Shown: positions 1 through 7,257, numbered from the stretch's first letter. The stretch: 9,919 bases of DNA from Clostridium sp. CAG:590 (GCA_000431135.1 HF987878.1:1-9919), one strand, 5' to 3'. The notes: a model not told the origin generated them from the sequence alone. Numbers and translations are program-made.

Positions 1-31
1 CGTCTTACTCACGCTGTGCAAGGGAATATAT

Positions 32-574
32 TTAGAGGTAGCGGACGAGATCTGCAACTTCTTTCCGTTTTGGCGCCTCACATTCCTGTGCCGGGTATCC
101 CATTACAATGAGTGCAGCAACTTTTTCGTTTTCCGGAAGGGAGATTGCCTCGGCAACTTTTGCTTCGTCGAAGATGCCAAGGATTACAGTTCCGACTCCT
201 TTGTCATGTGCGGCAAGGCAGAATGTCTGTGATGCGATACCGGCATCGAACATTTCCCAACGATCTTCTTTGGAGGTTGTGTAACTGCCATCTCTTTCGT
301 AGCCGCAGCGTTTTTCTACCATGCTGACAACAACGAGTTGTGGAGCACGGGAGATTGTCTTTTGATTATATTCAAAATCTAATACACATTCGTTCGCAAT
401 CTGATCCAGAATTGCCTTATTCTCAATTACATTATATCGTACGATCTGTGTGTTTTTCCAGGATGGTGCCATGCGGGCAGCATCGATAATAGCGTCTACC
501 GTATTGTGGTCGACCGCAGTATCTGTAAACTTTCTAATACTTCTTCGCGTCTTAATACATTCTAATGCTTCCAT
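32..574 (-). CDS. Nitroreductase family protein (FMN-dependent NAD(P)H oxidoreductase)
   Basis: A 180-residue cytosolic flavoprotein of the nitroreductase superfamily, which uses FMN and NAD(P)H to reduce nitroaromatics, quinones or related acceptors; the physiological substrate cannot be told from sequence. The family signature is clear: RRSIRKF at residues 10-16 (phosphate contact of FMN), ARMAPSWKNTQ at about 33-43, and the late FMN-binding stretch GIASQTFCLAAHDKGVGTVILG-like region at about 112-133, followed by a conserved MGYP near 157. The length is at the short end of the family, which is normal for single-domain members. The ATG at 574 has GAGG 8 bases upstream (583-586 on the minus strand) and a near-consensus promoter further out. 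It is divergent from the rhodanese gene and appears monocistronic in this window. I am sure of the family, not of a specific function. Confidence 0.93.
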   Translation of the reverse strand: MEALECIKTRRSIRKFTDTAVDHNTVDAIIDAARMAPSWKNTQIVRYNVIENKAILDQIANECVLDFEYNQKTISRAPQLVVVSMVEKRCGYERDGSYTTSKEDRWEMFDAGIASQTFCLAAHDKGVGTVILGIFDEAKVAEAISLPENEKVAALIVMGYPAQECEAPKRKEVADLVRYL

Positions 575-606
575 ACGTTAATCCTCGCTTTCGTAAAGTT
601 ACTCTG

Positions 607-635
607 ATTATAACATGATATGATATAAGGGTCAA
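607..635 (-). promoter_or_regulatory. Sigma-A promoter of the nitroreductase gene
   Basis: Read on the minus strand, TTGACC (630-635) is followed by exactly 17 bases and a perfect TATAAT (607-612), placing the start of transcription about 25-30 bases before the nitroreductase ATG. An odd 15-base palindrome, CAAAAAG-C-CTTTTTG, lies at about 633-647. It overlaps the -35 box and could be an operator. Confidence 0.8.
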
Positions 636-653
636 AAAGCCTTTTTGAAAAGA

Positions 654-683
654 TTGGTCACGGGAAGAAAATGCCTGCATAAA
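654..683 (+). promoter_or_regulatory. Possible weak promoter of the rhodanese gene
   Basis: TTGGTC (654-659), an 18-base spacer and CATAAA (678-683) lie 34 bases before the rhodanese start. Each box matches the sigma-A consensus at about four of six positions, so this is only a candidate. Confidence 0.3.
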
Positions 684-716
684 GTAGTAATAAGTAAAGA
701 AAAATCGAGGCGGGTT

Positions 717-1022
717 ATGGCATTTGAGCATATCAATATTCGGCAGATTGTTGCGACGGCACTTGCAAATGATGCGATTATCGTAGATGTGAGAACACCG
801 GATCGTTTCAGGGAAGGGCATATTCCTATGGCAGTAAATCTGCCTCTTGAACGGATAGAGCGGCGGCAGGTTACATTTCCTAAGAGCAGGACGTTAATTG
901 TTTATTGTGATACGGGGGGAGGAAGTATGCAGGCGGCATTTATACTTTCAGAAATGGGATATCGGGTAATTAACTGTGTAGGCGGAATGAGAAGTTATCG
1001 GGGTTCGTTGACCAGGGCATAA
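717..1022 (+). CDS. Single-domain rhodanese-like protein
   Basis: A 101-residue single rhodanese domain, probably cytosolic, of the kind that carries a persulfide sulfur on a cysteine or transfers sulfur to thiol acceptors. Visible features are VDVRTPDRFREGHIPMAVNLP (about 23-43), the usual opening of the domain, and the active-site loop CDTGGGS with the catalytic Cys at residue 64 after a hydrophobic strand (LIVY). The loop lacks the arginine of the commoner CxxGxR form, so activity and specificity are uncertain. I chose the ATG at 717 because GAGGCGGG lies immediately upstream and homology begins there; an upstream in-frame start at 645 would add 24 unconserved residues. The gene is divergent from the nitroreductase and is followed by a promoter, so it is probably not part of the rlmL operon. 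Confidence 0.85.
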   Translation: MAFEHINIRQIVATALANDAIIVDVRTPDRFREGHIPMAVNLPLERIERRQVTFPKSRTLIVYCDTGGGSMQAAFILSEMGYRVINCVGGMRSYRGSLTRA

Positions 1023-1037
1023 GGTAATAAAAAAATG

Positions 1038-1067
1038 CTGTCACAATCAATGGAAATCTGTTATAGT
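1038..1067 (+). promoter_or_regulatory. Candidate promoter of the rlmL-rdgB-yfcE-rlmD run
   Basis: CTGTCA (1038-1043), 18 bases, then TATAGT (1062-1067, five of six consensus bases). It lies about 60 bases before the rlmL ATG, leaving room for a short leader. That leader contains a small inverted repeat, ACAGG-AGATA-CCTGT (1088-1102), just before the ribosome binding site. Confidence 0.5.
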
Positions 1068-1125
1068 AATAATAACTATGGAATTGTACAGGAGATACCT
1101 GTGATAGATGTGAGGAGTACAATAT

Positions 1126-2292
1126 ATGCAGGAAATGGAATTCATTGCTCCGTGTCATTTTGGGCTGGAAGCAGTGTTGAAAAGAGAGATAACGGATTTG
1201 GGTTATGAGATAGTATCGGTAGAGGATGGACGTGTGACCTTTAGGGGTGGCGCAGAAGCATTGGTTCGGGCGAACATTTTTATCCGGACAGCAGAGCGGA
1301 TCATGCTGAAGGTCGGTTCTTTCCAGGCGGTAACCTTTGATGAATTATTCGAGGGAACGAAAGCACTCCCCTGGGAGGAAATGATTCCAAAAGATGGCAA
1401 GTTCTGGGTCACAAAGGCAACCACGAACAAGTCGAAATTATTCTCCGGGTCGGATATTCAGTCGATTGTAAAGAAAGCAATTGTGGATCGGTTGAAGGAC
1501 ATTTATCATATTAACTGGTTTGAAGAGAATGGAGCTGAGTATCCGATCCGGGTCTTTATATTGAAGGATATTGTTACAATTGCATTAGATACGTCGGGTG
1601 TGTCGTTGCATAAGCGTGGATATCGTCAGTTGGTTGGCAAGGCGCCGATTTCCGAGACGTTAGCGGCAGCGCTTATTATGCTGACACCTTGGAATAAAGA
1701 TCGTATTCTGGTTGATCCGTTCTGTGGAAGTGGAACATTTCCAATTGAGGCAGCTATGATCGGTGCGAATATTGCACCGGGTATGAACCGGGAATTTACC
1801 GCAGAGAACTGGAAGAATATTGTGCCAAAGAAGGTGTGGTATGAGGCAGTCACCGAGGCAGAGGATGCAATCTTACGGGATGTGAAGATGAACATTCAGG
1901 GATATGATCTTGATAGTGGCATTGTGAAATGTGCGATGCAGAATGCCAGAGAAGCCGGTGTGGACGAGCATATTCATTTCCAGCAGAGGGATATGCGGGA
2001 TCTTTCCAGTCCGAAGAAATATGGCTTTATCATTACTAATCCGCCATATGGCGAACGGTTAGAGGACAAGGCAGATCTACCGAAGCTATATAAAGATATC
2101 GGGGCGACATTTGATAAGTTAGATACCTGGTCAAAGTTTATTATCACATCTTATGAGGATGCGGAGAAGTACCTTGGACGCAAGGCAACAAAGAACCGCA
2201 AGATCTATAATGGTATGATCAAGTCCTATTTCTATCAGTATATGGGACCAAAGCCACCGAGACGGAAAGATAACGAGAATAGCTGTATTTGA
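1126..2292 (+). CDS. rlmL: THUMP-domain 23S rRNA guanine-N2 methyltransferase (RlmL/YpsC type)
   Basis: A 388-residue class I S-adenosylmethionine methyltransferase. In this family the THUMP domain binds RNA and the Rossmann domain methylates the exocyclic N2 of a guanine in 23S rRNA (G2445 in E. coli RlmL). Order seen: an N-terminal ferredoxin-like and THUMP region (about 1-155), the LHKRGYR linker motif (161-167), the SAM-binding loop PFCGSGTFPIEAA (198-210), an acidic strand end in GYDLD (259-263), and the catalytic TNPPYGERL (304-312). The length is that of the monofunctional Firmicute form; the E. coli protein is a fusion with RlmK and almost twice as long. The ATG at 1126 has GAGGAG 8 bases upstream. 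It heads a co-directional run with rdgB, the phosphoesterase and rlmD. The exact target base is inferred from the family. Confidence 0.92.
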   Translation: MQEMEFIAPCHFGLEAVLKREITDLGYEIVSVEDGRVTFRGGAEALVRANIFIRTAERIMLKVGSFQAVTFDELFEGTKALPWEEMIPKDGKFWVTKATTNKSKLFSGSDIQSIVKKAIVDRLKDIYHINWFEENGAEYPIRVFILKDIVTIALDTSGVSLHKRGYRQLVGKAPISETLAAALIMLTPWNKDRILVDPFCGSGTFPIEAAMIGANIAPGMNREFTAENWKNIVPKKVWYEAVTEAEDAILRDVKMNIQGYDLDSGIVKCAMQNAREAGVDEHIHFQQRDMRDLSSPKKYGFIITNPPYGERLEDKADLPKLYKDIGATFDKLDTWSKFIITSYEDAEKYLGRKATKNRKIYNGMIKSYFYQYMGPKPPRRKDNENSCI

Positions 2293-2349
2293 TCCAAAAG
2301 ATAAAAAGTGTACACAGAGATGTTAAGGAAGAAAGAGAGAGCAACAGAC

Positions 2350-2931
2350 ATGAAGAAACTGATATTTGCGACAGGCAATGAGAACAAGATGAAAGAGATC
2401 CGGATGATATTAGGAGATCTTGACTATGAGATTCTTTCCATGAAGGAAGCAGGAATTGATGCGGATATCGTAGAGGATGGTAAGACCTTTGAAGAAAATG
2501 CGATCATCAAGGCAACAGCGATCAGCAAGCTGAGTGGGTGTCTTGTGTTGGCAGATGATTCCGGCTTAGAAGTTGACTATATGGACAAGATGCCGGGTAT
2601 CTATTCTGCAAGGTGGATGGGTGAAGATACTTCTTATCGCATTAAGAACAAGGCAATTATAGATAAATTAGAAGGTGTTCCGGATGAGAAACGTACTGCA
2701 CGCTTTGTCTGTGCGATTGCGGCAGCATTTCCGGATGGAAGAGTTGTGACGAAACGTGGTACAATTGAAGGAATTATCGGTTATGAAGAACGTGGAGAGA
2801 ATGGGTTCGGTTATGATCCAATCTTTTTCCTCCCGGAGTATGGCAAGACAACTGCTGAATTGTCTCCGGAAGAGAAGAATCAGATCAGCCACCGGGGCAG
2901 AGCGTTAGAGTTGATCAAGAGTGAGTTGTAG
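2350..2931 (+). CDS. rdgB: XTP/dITP diphosphatase (RdgB/HAM1 family)
   Basis: A 193-residue nucleotide-pool cleaning enzyme that hydrolyses the deaminated purine nucleotides dITP, ITP and XTP to monophosphates and pyrophosphate, keeping them out of DNA and RNA. All family motifs are present: ATGNENK (7-13), an EDG.TFEENA region (42-51), LADDSGLEVD (67-76) with the metal-binding and catalytic acids, PGIYSAR (82-88), GFGYDPIF (152-159) for base recognition, and SHRGRAL (180-186). The length is typical. I start at the ATG at 2350, where the conserved first strand KKLIFATGN begins; a GTG at 2308 would add 14 unconserved residues. It lies 57 bases after rlmL and 26 before the phosphoesterase. The rdgB-phosphoesterase pairing is common in Firmicutes. 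Confidence 0.96.
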   Translation: MKKLIFATGNENKMKEIRMILGDLDYEILSMKEAGIDADIVEDGKTFEENAIIKATAISKLSGCLVLADDSGLEVDYMDKMPGIYSARWMGEDTSYRIKNKAIIDKLEGVPDEKRTARFVCAIAAAFPDGRVVTKRGTIEGIIGYEERGENGFGYDPIFFLPEYGKTTAELSPEEKNQISHRGRALELIKSEL

Positions 2932-2957
2932 AACGGACGAAAGGAAGATACGGTAAG

Positions 2958-3473
2958 ATGCGGATATTGGTAATTAGTGATTCCCACGGGAAAAATGATG
3001 ATGTCAAACAGGTGATCGAACAGGTTGGCGATATCGATATGTTTATTCATTTAGGCGATATTGAGCGTGGTCCGGAGTATATCCGTCAGCTCGCCAATTG
3101 TGAGACACATATGATAGCCGGTAATAATGATTATGATATTGATCTTCCGGCAACAGATTCCTTTATGATTGCAGATAAGAAGGTATTCATTACGCATGGA
3201 CACCGGTTCTATGTGGGAGCAGGACTGGATAAGCTGCGCCAGTATGGAATTGACAATGGTTATGATATCGTTATGTTTGGTCATACGCATGTGCCGTATT
3301 TAGAACGTAATAAGGATATTACATTGTTGAATCCCGGAAGTATATCGTATCCGAGACAGGACGGAAGAAAACATACATTTATGATGATTGATGTGGATAA
3401 GGATGGAGAGTTCCATTATTCGCAGGGCTTGTTAAAGTCTTCTTTGCGGGATTTTTACGGAAACTTTTATTAG
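2958..3473 (+). CDS. YfcE/MJ0936-family metallophosphoesterase
   Basis: A 171-residue cytosolic calcineurin-like phosphoesterase of the small YfcE/MJ0936 group, which hydrolyse phosphodiesters in vitro with two divalent metals; the natural substrate is not established. The metal ligands are complete: D8 and H10 in ISDSHG, D34 in HLGDIERG, N57 in the AGNND motif (54-58), H80 in THGH, and GHTH (108-111), followed by NPGS (125-128). AAGGAAG lies 10 bases before the ATG. The gene sits directly behind rdgB, so co-transcription is likely. The C-terminal part beyond about residue 155 is unconserved. The family is certain and the biological role open. Confidence 0.93.
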   Translation: MRILVISDSHGKNDDVKQVIEQVGDIDMFIHLGDIERGPEYIRQLANCETHMIAGNNDYDIDLPATDSFMIADKKVFITHGHRFYVGAGLDKLRQYGIDNGYDIVMFGHTHVPYLERNKDITLLNPGSISYPRQDGRKHTFMMIDVDKDGEFHYSQGLLKSSLRDFYGNFY

Positions 3474-3525
3474 GAATTGGCAGGAGATAAGAGGTCTGAT
3501 ATCGTAGTAGAAGTTGTCTGAGAAA

Positions 3526-5184
3526 ATGATAGAAAGTGAGATAGAGATTTTGAAAAAAGGACAGGTATATGAGGGAGTGGTGGAACGATACACCTTTCCG
3601 AATAAAGGATATGTAAAGGTTGAAGACAGAGAGATCTGTATTAAAGGTGCACTGAAAGGACAGAAGGTGCGGTTTTCCATTAAGAAACTTAGAAAAGGCG
3701 GCGGAGAAGGTCGCCTTTTAGACGTGTTAGAGAGGTCTGCATTAGAGGACAAACAGGCGGATTGCCCGCATTTTGGGGTATGTGGTGGCTGTGCTTATCA
3801 GACGATGAGTTATGAGCATCAGCTTGCACTGAAGGAAGAACAGGTTCGTGGTCTGTTGGAGCCTGTAATTTTAACTGCGGATAAAAAGGAAGATGCGTTC
3901 TGCTGGGAGGGCATTAAGGGAAGTCCGGTTCAAGAAGGCTACCGGAATAAGATGGAGTATTCGTTTGGTGATGCCTATAAGGGAGGTCCCCTTGCACTTG
4001 GTATGCATAAGAAGGGAAGTTTTCATGATATTGTAACCGTTGATCACTGCACGATCGTGGATGAGGACTATAATCAGATTCTTAAGACGATCCTTGATTT
4101 CTATACAGAAAAAGGAGTGCCATTTTATAAGAAAATGCAGCATGTCGGGGTACTGCGCCATGTAGTTATCCGTCAGGTTTCATGCAGAAAGGATATACTG
4201 GTGAATCTGGTTACAACAACGCAGGACTATATGGCAGATGGGAATGATACGAAAGAAGAATCCGGTAATAGTAAGGAATGGCAGGATGGTGAGGGATTAC
4301 AGAGTGATGCAAGCCTGCAGACTGGTGCAGAAGGAGTGGATGTTCATGAAATGCAGAAGAGTGAGATAGGAAAGCAGATCGTACACCTGTCTGATGAAGA
4401 ACTGGAGCAGCGTCTGTTTCTGCCGGAGTTAGTGGACCGGTTACTTGCACTTCCTTTGCATGGGACAATTGTAGGAGTTCTTCATACACATAATGACAGC
4501 TTGTCGGATGCAGTTGTGCCGGAAAAGATTGTGACAATATACGGACAGGACTATATCTATGAGAAGATTTTAGGGCTGACATTTAAGATCTCTCCATTTT
4601 CTTTCTTTCAGACGAACTCAAAGGGAGCGGAAGTGTTGTATGAGACAGCCCGTTCTTATGTGGGAGAGACGAAGGATAAGGTAATCTTTGACTTATATAG
4701 CGGAACCGGAACGATTGCACAGATGTTAGCTCCGGTTGCGAAGAAAGTGATCGGTGTAGAGATCGTGGAAGAAGCGGTGGATGCGGCTCGTGAGAATGCA
4801 GCCTTAAATGGTCTTACAAATTGCGAATTTATTGCGGGGGATGTCCTGAAGGTTATTGATGATATCAAAGAGAAACCGGATATCATCGTGTTAGATCCAC
4901 CAAGAGACGGCTGCAATCCGAAAGCATTGGATAAGATCATTGCGTATGGTGTGGATGAGATCGTGTATATTTCTTGCAAACCAACCAGCCTTGCAAGGGA
5001 TTTGGAGATCTTTCAGGCGAGAGGATATCGGGTTGTTAAGGGATGTGCAGTGGATCAGTTTGTGAATACGTTGCATGTGGAGACTGTTGTTCTCTTGAAC
5101 AACAAAAATTCTAAGAAGAAAGATTATGTAGAAATCGGTTTAGACACTGAGGATTACTATAAAATCAAAGCAGATAAAAAATAA
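3526..5184 (+). CDS. rlmD: 23S rRNA (uracil-C5) methyltransferase RlmD/RlmCD family
   Basis: An iron-sulfur, SAM-dependent enzyme that methylates C5 of a 23S rRNA uridine (U1939 in E. coli; Bacillus RlmCD modifies two sites). Numbered from the ATG at 3526 (552 residues): a TRAM RNA-binding domain (about 10-70), cluster cysteines C80, C86 and C89 in CPHFGVCGGC with a fourth at C175, SAM loop FDLYSGTGT (388-396), DPPRDGC (457-463), the nucleophile C484 in YISCKP, and the general base E519 in HVET. An in-frame TTG at 3514 would add four residues; neither start has a strong ribosome binding site, but AGAAG is better spaced for the ATG. Unusual is a hydrophilic insert at about residues 235-295, rich in G, E, S, D and Q, between the N-terminal part and the methylase core. 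A short lysine-rich C-terminal tail follows. It is the last gene of the run. Confidence 0.94.
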   Translation: MIESEIEILKKGQVYEGVVERYTFPNKGYVKVEDREICIKGALKGQKVRFSIKKLRKGGGEGRLLDVLERSALEDKQADCPHFGVCGGCAYQTMSYEHQLALKEEQVRGLLEPVILTADKKEDAFCWEGIKGSPVQEGYRNKMEYSFGDAYKGGPLALGMHKKGSFHDIVTVDHCTIVDEDYNQILKTILDFYTEKGVPFYKKMQHVGVLRHVVIRQVSCRKDILVNLVTTTQDYMADGNDTKEESGNSKEWQDGEGLQSDASLQTGAEGVDVHEMQKSEIGKQIVHLSDEELEQRLFLPELVDRLLALPLHGTIVGVLHTHNDSLSDAVVPEKIVTIYGQDYIYEKILGLTFKISPFSFFQTNSKGAEVLYETARSYVGETKDKVIFDLYSGTGTIAQMLAPVAKKVIGVEIVEEAVDAARENAALNGLTNCEFIAGDVLKVIDDIKEKPDIIVLDPPRDGCNPKALDKIIAYGVDEIVYISCKPTSLARDLEIFQARGYRVVKGCAVDQFVNTLHVETVVLLNNKNSKKKDYVEIGLDTEDYYKIKADKK

Positions 5185-5223
5185 AGAATTCATATAAATA
5201 TTACGAAGAAGTCAAATCATTAT

Positions 5224-5257
5224 TTAGCTATGTGATTGGTAACGATCACATAGCTAA
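5224..5257 (+). terminator. Strong hairpin behind rlmD, probable terminator
   Basis: TTAGCTATGTGAT (5224-5236) and ATCACATAGCTAA (5245-5257) form a perfect 13-bp stem with an 8-base loop, 40 bases after the rlmD stop. The following bases are AT-rich (TCAAATTATATTAT) but not a clean T run, so intrinsic termination is likely rather than certain. A second, weaker inverted repeat GTGTC-AGCTC-GACAC follows at about 5275-5289. Confidence 0.55.
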
Positions 5258-5320
5258 TCAAATTATATTATCTTGTGTCAGCTCGACACGAAAATTCAAT
5301 CAAACAACTAAAAAAATTCA

Positions 5321-5350
5321 CAAGGTGTATTTAGTACACTTGAAAAGGGG
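5321..5350 (+). promoter_or_regulatory. Hairpin and ribosome binding site before the small unknown gene
   Basis: CAAGGTGTA and TACACTTG (5321-5342) pair with one bulged base around a short loop, directly in front of AAAAGGGG (5343-5350). The latter is the only good ribosome binding site here and decides a TTG start at 5358, 7 bases downstream. Confidence 0.4.
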
Positions 5351-5357
5351 ATGCCTA

Positions 5358-5567
5358 TTGTCATTTACAAAAAGAGAAATGAAATTATTGTATGACTCAT
5401 ACTTTGAGGTTATCAGGGAAATGGAGAAGTATATTGAAGTTAAATCGGTTAATACAGAGCATTGTTGGAATGTCTTCAAGCATACTTTCGAATCAGGTAG
5501 ACATGTAACGTTGTATCATAAGCAGCCCTACTATAACAGCTACAAGCCCGGAGATACATGTCAATAA
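5358..5567 (+). pseudogene. Small unknown protein, 3' end lost into a methyltransferase remnant
   Basis: An open frame of 69 residues from the TTG at 5358, which has AAAAGGGG at a 7-base spacing; longer readings would begin inside the terminator hairpin. The product is soluble and charged, starting SFTKREMKLLYDSYFEVIRE (helical), then a segment with TEHCWNVFK and HVTLYHK. I do not recognise a named family. The last dozen residues (QPYYNSYKPGDTCQ) are read from DNA that, one frame over, encodes SPTITATSPEIHV, a clear cytosine methyltransferase stretch. The native protein therefore very probably once continued, and its end was replaced when the two genes were joined at about 5520-5525. It may still be expressed as a truncated protein. 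Function unknown. Confidence 0.5.
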
Positions 5568-5751
5568 AATGCGTAGACTTAGTGCAAGAGAATGTGCAAT
5601 TTTACAGACGTTCCCTCTTGAATATGATTTTACTGGAAGCCTAAACAAAATGTATACCCAAATAGGAAACGCTGTCCCAGTTAAGCTTGCAACTAAAATT
5701 GCAAAAGGCATACATGAAGCTTTAGAAGGTTATGAAATTAATCAAGGCTAA
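5524..5751 (+). pseudogene. C-terminal remnant of a DNA (cytosine-5) methyltransferase
   Basis: About 75 codons that match only the end of a C5-cytosine DNA methyltransferase (HpaII/Dcm-like restriction-modification enzyme). Visible are SPTITATSPEIHV, then RRLSARECAILQTFP (motif IX, which packs the catalytic and recognition domains together) and QIGNAVPVKLATKIAKGI (motif X, closing the SAM pocket). The catalytic PC motif, ENV motif, SAM loop and target-recognition domain are all absent. The homologous frame is open from 5509, behind a TAA at 5506-5508. The first ATG is at 5569, within the homology and without a ribosome binding site. The 5' side abuts an unrelated small gene in a different frame, so this is a deletion remnant and cannot methylate DNA. 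Confidence 0.87.
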
Positions 5752-5782
5752 TTATAGTTGTATGCTAGAAACGAGGTGAGTA

Positions 5783-5977
5783 ATGAATTATTATATGATT
5801 GTAACAAATGAAATAGATTATGAATGGGATGTGGACAATCAGTTTGTATGCGCAGGATTTCCAGACAAAAATAAAACAAAGTGGGGATCACAAGTACAAG
5901 GCAGTTTTGGAAAATTAAGTGAGCATGATTACAATGTTATTGCTAATGAAATAAGAAAAAGAATCGAAAATGAATAA
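5783..5977 (+). CDS. Small protein of unknown function downstream of the methylase remnant
   Basis: A 64-residue open frame with AGGTGAG 2-3 bases before the ATG. The product is soluble and mixed in charge: an N-terminal strand-like MNYYMIVTNEIDYEW, a central W/G-containing KTKWGSQVQGSFG, and a C-terminal helix rich in K, R and E (SEHDYNVIANEIRKRIENE). I do not recognise it. It starts 31 bases after the methyltransferase remnant on the same strand and ends before a strong terminator, so it was probably the last gene of the former methylase operon; a role in restriction-modification is only a guess from position. Its spacing and intact frame suggest it is a real gene. Confidence 0.5.
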   Translation: MNYYMIVTNEIDYEWDVDNQFVCAGFPDKNKTKWGSQVQGSFGKLSEHDYNVIANEIRKRIENE

Positions 5978-6023
5978 ACTTATTAAAGTAGAAGGGGCTG
6001 TGAAATAACAGTCATCTACGCAA

Positions 6024-6064
6024 AAAGAGGACTTTTCGTTCATTTTAAAAGAAAAGTCCTCTTT
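6024..6064. terminator. Bidirectional rho-independent terminator between convergent genes
   Basis: AAAGAGGACTTTTC (6024-6037) and GAAAAGTCCTCTTT (6051-6064) form a perfect 14-bp stem with a 13-base loop. Read leftward the stem is followed by TTTTTG, a good tail for the TraX gene. Read rightward it ends the small-gene transcript with a weaker TTTAAAATTT tail. A second, imperfect hairpin (GTAGA ... TCTAC, 5988-6019) lies directly upstream. Confidence 0.85.
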
Positions 6065-6076
6065 AAAATTTCATAT

Positions 6077-6790
6077 TCAAATCTTAAGACACATTCTTAT
6101 AATTCCTAAAATCAGCAAATGTACTGGATAAAAAAGATAATTAAACCACTTATTCTGTTTTCCACGTTCTCCATTATAAGTAAGTGTCAGGCCAAATCCA
6201 AGCAAAGCCCATGGTTCTTTGAACATGGAAAGATAGGAAAATGGAATCGCAAGTGCCTGTCGGTCATGAAAAATATAATAGAAATAGCCAATCAGCACCG
6301 CATGGTGTTCATAATCTAATCCCAGATTCATTGCAGCAAAGCACAATACTGCCACAATGAGAAATGATACGAAATACCATAAAGCTTTCGGCAATGCTGC
6401 CATCTTTTCCTTGAGTACATCAATCAGCCAGATCATGGCAAGCACCAAGGCTAACGTAAACATAATATTGTTCCAGTTGGCTTCAAAAAATGTAGCTGTT
6501 GTACACATATCAAAAGGAATTTCTGATATTACTCCAAATACAAGAAGTGTAATTAAATACTTCCATTTATTTTTTGTGTGGAAATAGCCTTCCACGAGAA
6601 GGAAGATGAATATTGGAAATGCGATTCTTCCTAAAATATCAAAAAAGTCACTCAACCGATTCAATGCTCCTCCATCCAAATTCGGATAGATTAACGCTTT
6701 GTTTGTGTGATCGATAAGCATAGATAGAAAAGCAATGTATTTAAGCTGCGCCCCTGAAAATATTTTTATTCTTTCTTTTATATTGTTCAT
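6077..6790 (-). CDS. TraX-family integral membrane protein
   Basis: A 237-residue polytopic membrane protein of the TraX family. The founding F-plasmid TraX N-acetylates pilin; chromosomal Firmicute members have no established role and are distantly like membrane acyltransferases. Family marks: LKYIAFLSMLIDH (16-28) with the conserved DH, LGRIAFPIFIFLLVEGYFHT (53-72), SEIPFD (89-94), NWNN (105-108), and a C-terminal YPVH (221-224). I count about six to seven hydrophobic segments. The start is the ATG at 6790 because, on the minus strand, AAAAAAGGA lies 9 bases before it; a TTG at 6820 would place that ribosome binding site inside the gene. It is transcribed leftward alone and ends at the bidirectional terminator. 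It looks intact. The substrate is unknown; polysaccharide or peptide acylation is a guess. Confidence 0.85.
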   Translation of the reverse strand: MNNIKERIKIFSGAQLKYIAFLSMLIDHTNKALIYPNLDGGALNRLSDFFDILGRIAFPIFIFLLVEGYFHTKNKWKYLITLLVFGVISEIPFDMCTTATFFEANWNNIMFTLALVLAMIWLIDVLKEKMAALPKALWYFVSFLIVAVLCFAAMNLGLDYEHHAVLIGYFYYIFHDRQALAIPFSYLSMFKEPWALLGFGLTLTYNGERGKQNKWFNYLFYPVHLLILGIIRMCLKI

Positions 6791-6820
6791 AAAAAATAGT
6801 CCTTTTTTTAATTTCTTCAA

Positions 6821-6986
6821 TTACATTCACTTATTGGGTCATCTTTACCCACCCCACTGGATATGGCGAAAAGGAACCGTTGAATAGTAGGAAGCTAAGA
6901 TTGTGATAACTCTATATTACCATAGTTGTTTTGAAAAAACTATATAAAAGAAGAGTTTATGAAGCATAAAGCTTTAAAGAAAATCG
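6821..6986. other. Intergenic region between TraX and the sigma factor fragment
   Basis: This divergent gap should hold promoters for both neighbours, but I find none with well-placed boxes. It contains a less AT-rich patch (about 6837-6890, with ACCCACCCCACTGG) unlike its surroundings, and an inverted repeat ATAGTT ... AACTAT at about 6922-6942 before TATATAAAAG. No gene or RNA is recognised. Confidence 0.35.
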
Positions 6987-6998
6987 AAGGAGGGCAAC

Positions 6999-7241
6999 TT
7001 GAATGATTTTCTTTTAATCCTACAAATGAAACAGGGCAACGAAAAGGCTTTTGATAAATTTGTACGGAAATATTATGCAGAAATTCTATCCTATTGCAGA
7101 TATCATTGTCTGGATCAGGCAGAAGCAGAAGATCTCACACAGGAAACCTTCCTTCGATTTATGGAAAATATTGCATCTTATCAGCATATTGGGAATCCTA
7201 AGTATTTTGATGGTTCCGCTTATGTATCATGTCTATCATAA
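6999..7241 (+). pseudogene. Truncated ECF-type sigma-70 factor (region 2 only)
   Basis: The first 65-70 codons encode sigma region 2 of an ECF-like factor: LQMKQGNEKAFDKFVRKYY (helix 2.1), AEILSYCRYH, then the well-conserved AEDLTQETFLRFMEN that binds core polymerase and the -10 element. Full proteins continue to about 160-190 residues with the DNA-binding region 4, which is absent: after YQHIGNPKYF the frame runs into unrelated sequence and stops at 7239-7241. The start is a TTG at 6999 with a near-perfect AAGGAGGG 4-5 bases upstream; the nearby ATG at 7003 is out of frame and stops at once. In the other frame the DNA after the break reads as a hydrophobic tail ending just before the next gene, so a deletion probably joined two genes. 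It cannot recognise promoters as a normal sigma factor would. Confidence 0.83.
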
Positions 7242-7257
7242 AACGGAGATTAAGTAG
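7200..7257 (+). pseudogene. Possible C-terminal tail of a deleted membrane protein
   Basis: In the frame ending with the TAG at 7255-7257 the sequence reads ILMVPLMYHVYHKTEIK: a short hydrophobic stretch followed by basic residues, like the end of a transporter permease. The next gene starts directly after this stop, with its ribosome binding site inside this tail. That is how intact operon neighbours are normally arranged and suggests that this end is native. Without the rest, the family cannot be named. Confidence 0.35.

Noticed and set aside
645..716. An N-terminal extension of the rhodanese
   Set aside because: It carries no rhodanese similarity, while the ATG at 717 has a good ribosome binding site directly upstream.
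5232..5357. An upstream start for the small gene at 5232
   Set aside because: It would begin inside the 13-bp terminator hairpin without a ribosome binding site; the TTG at 5358 has one.
6837..6890. Possible short gene remnant (one frame reads HLYPPHWIWRKGTVE before a stop)
   Set aside because: It is too short, has no start signal and no recognisable family; base composition alone is not enough.
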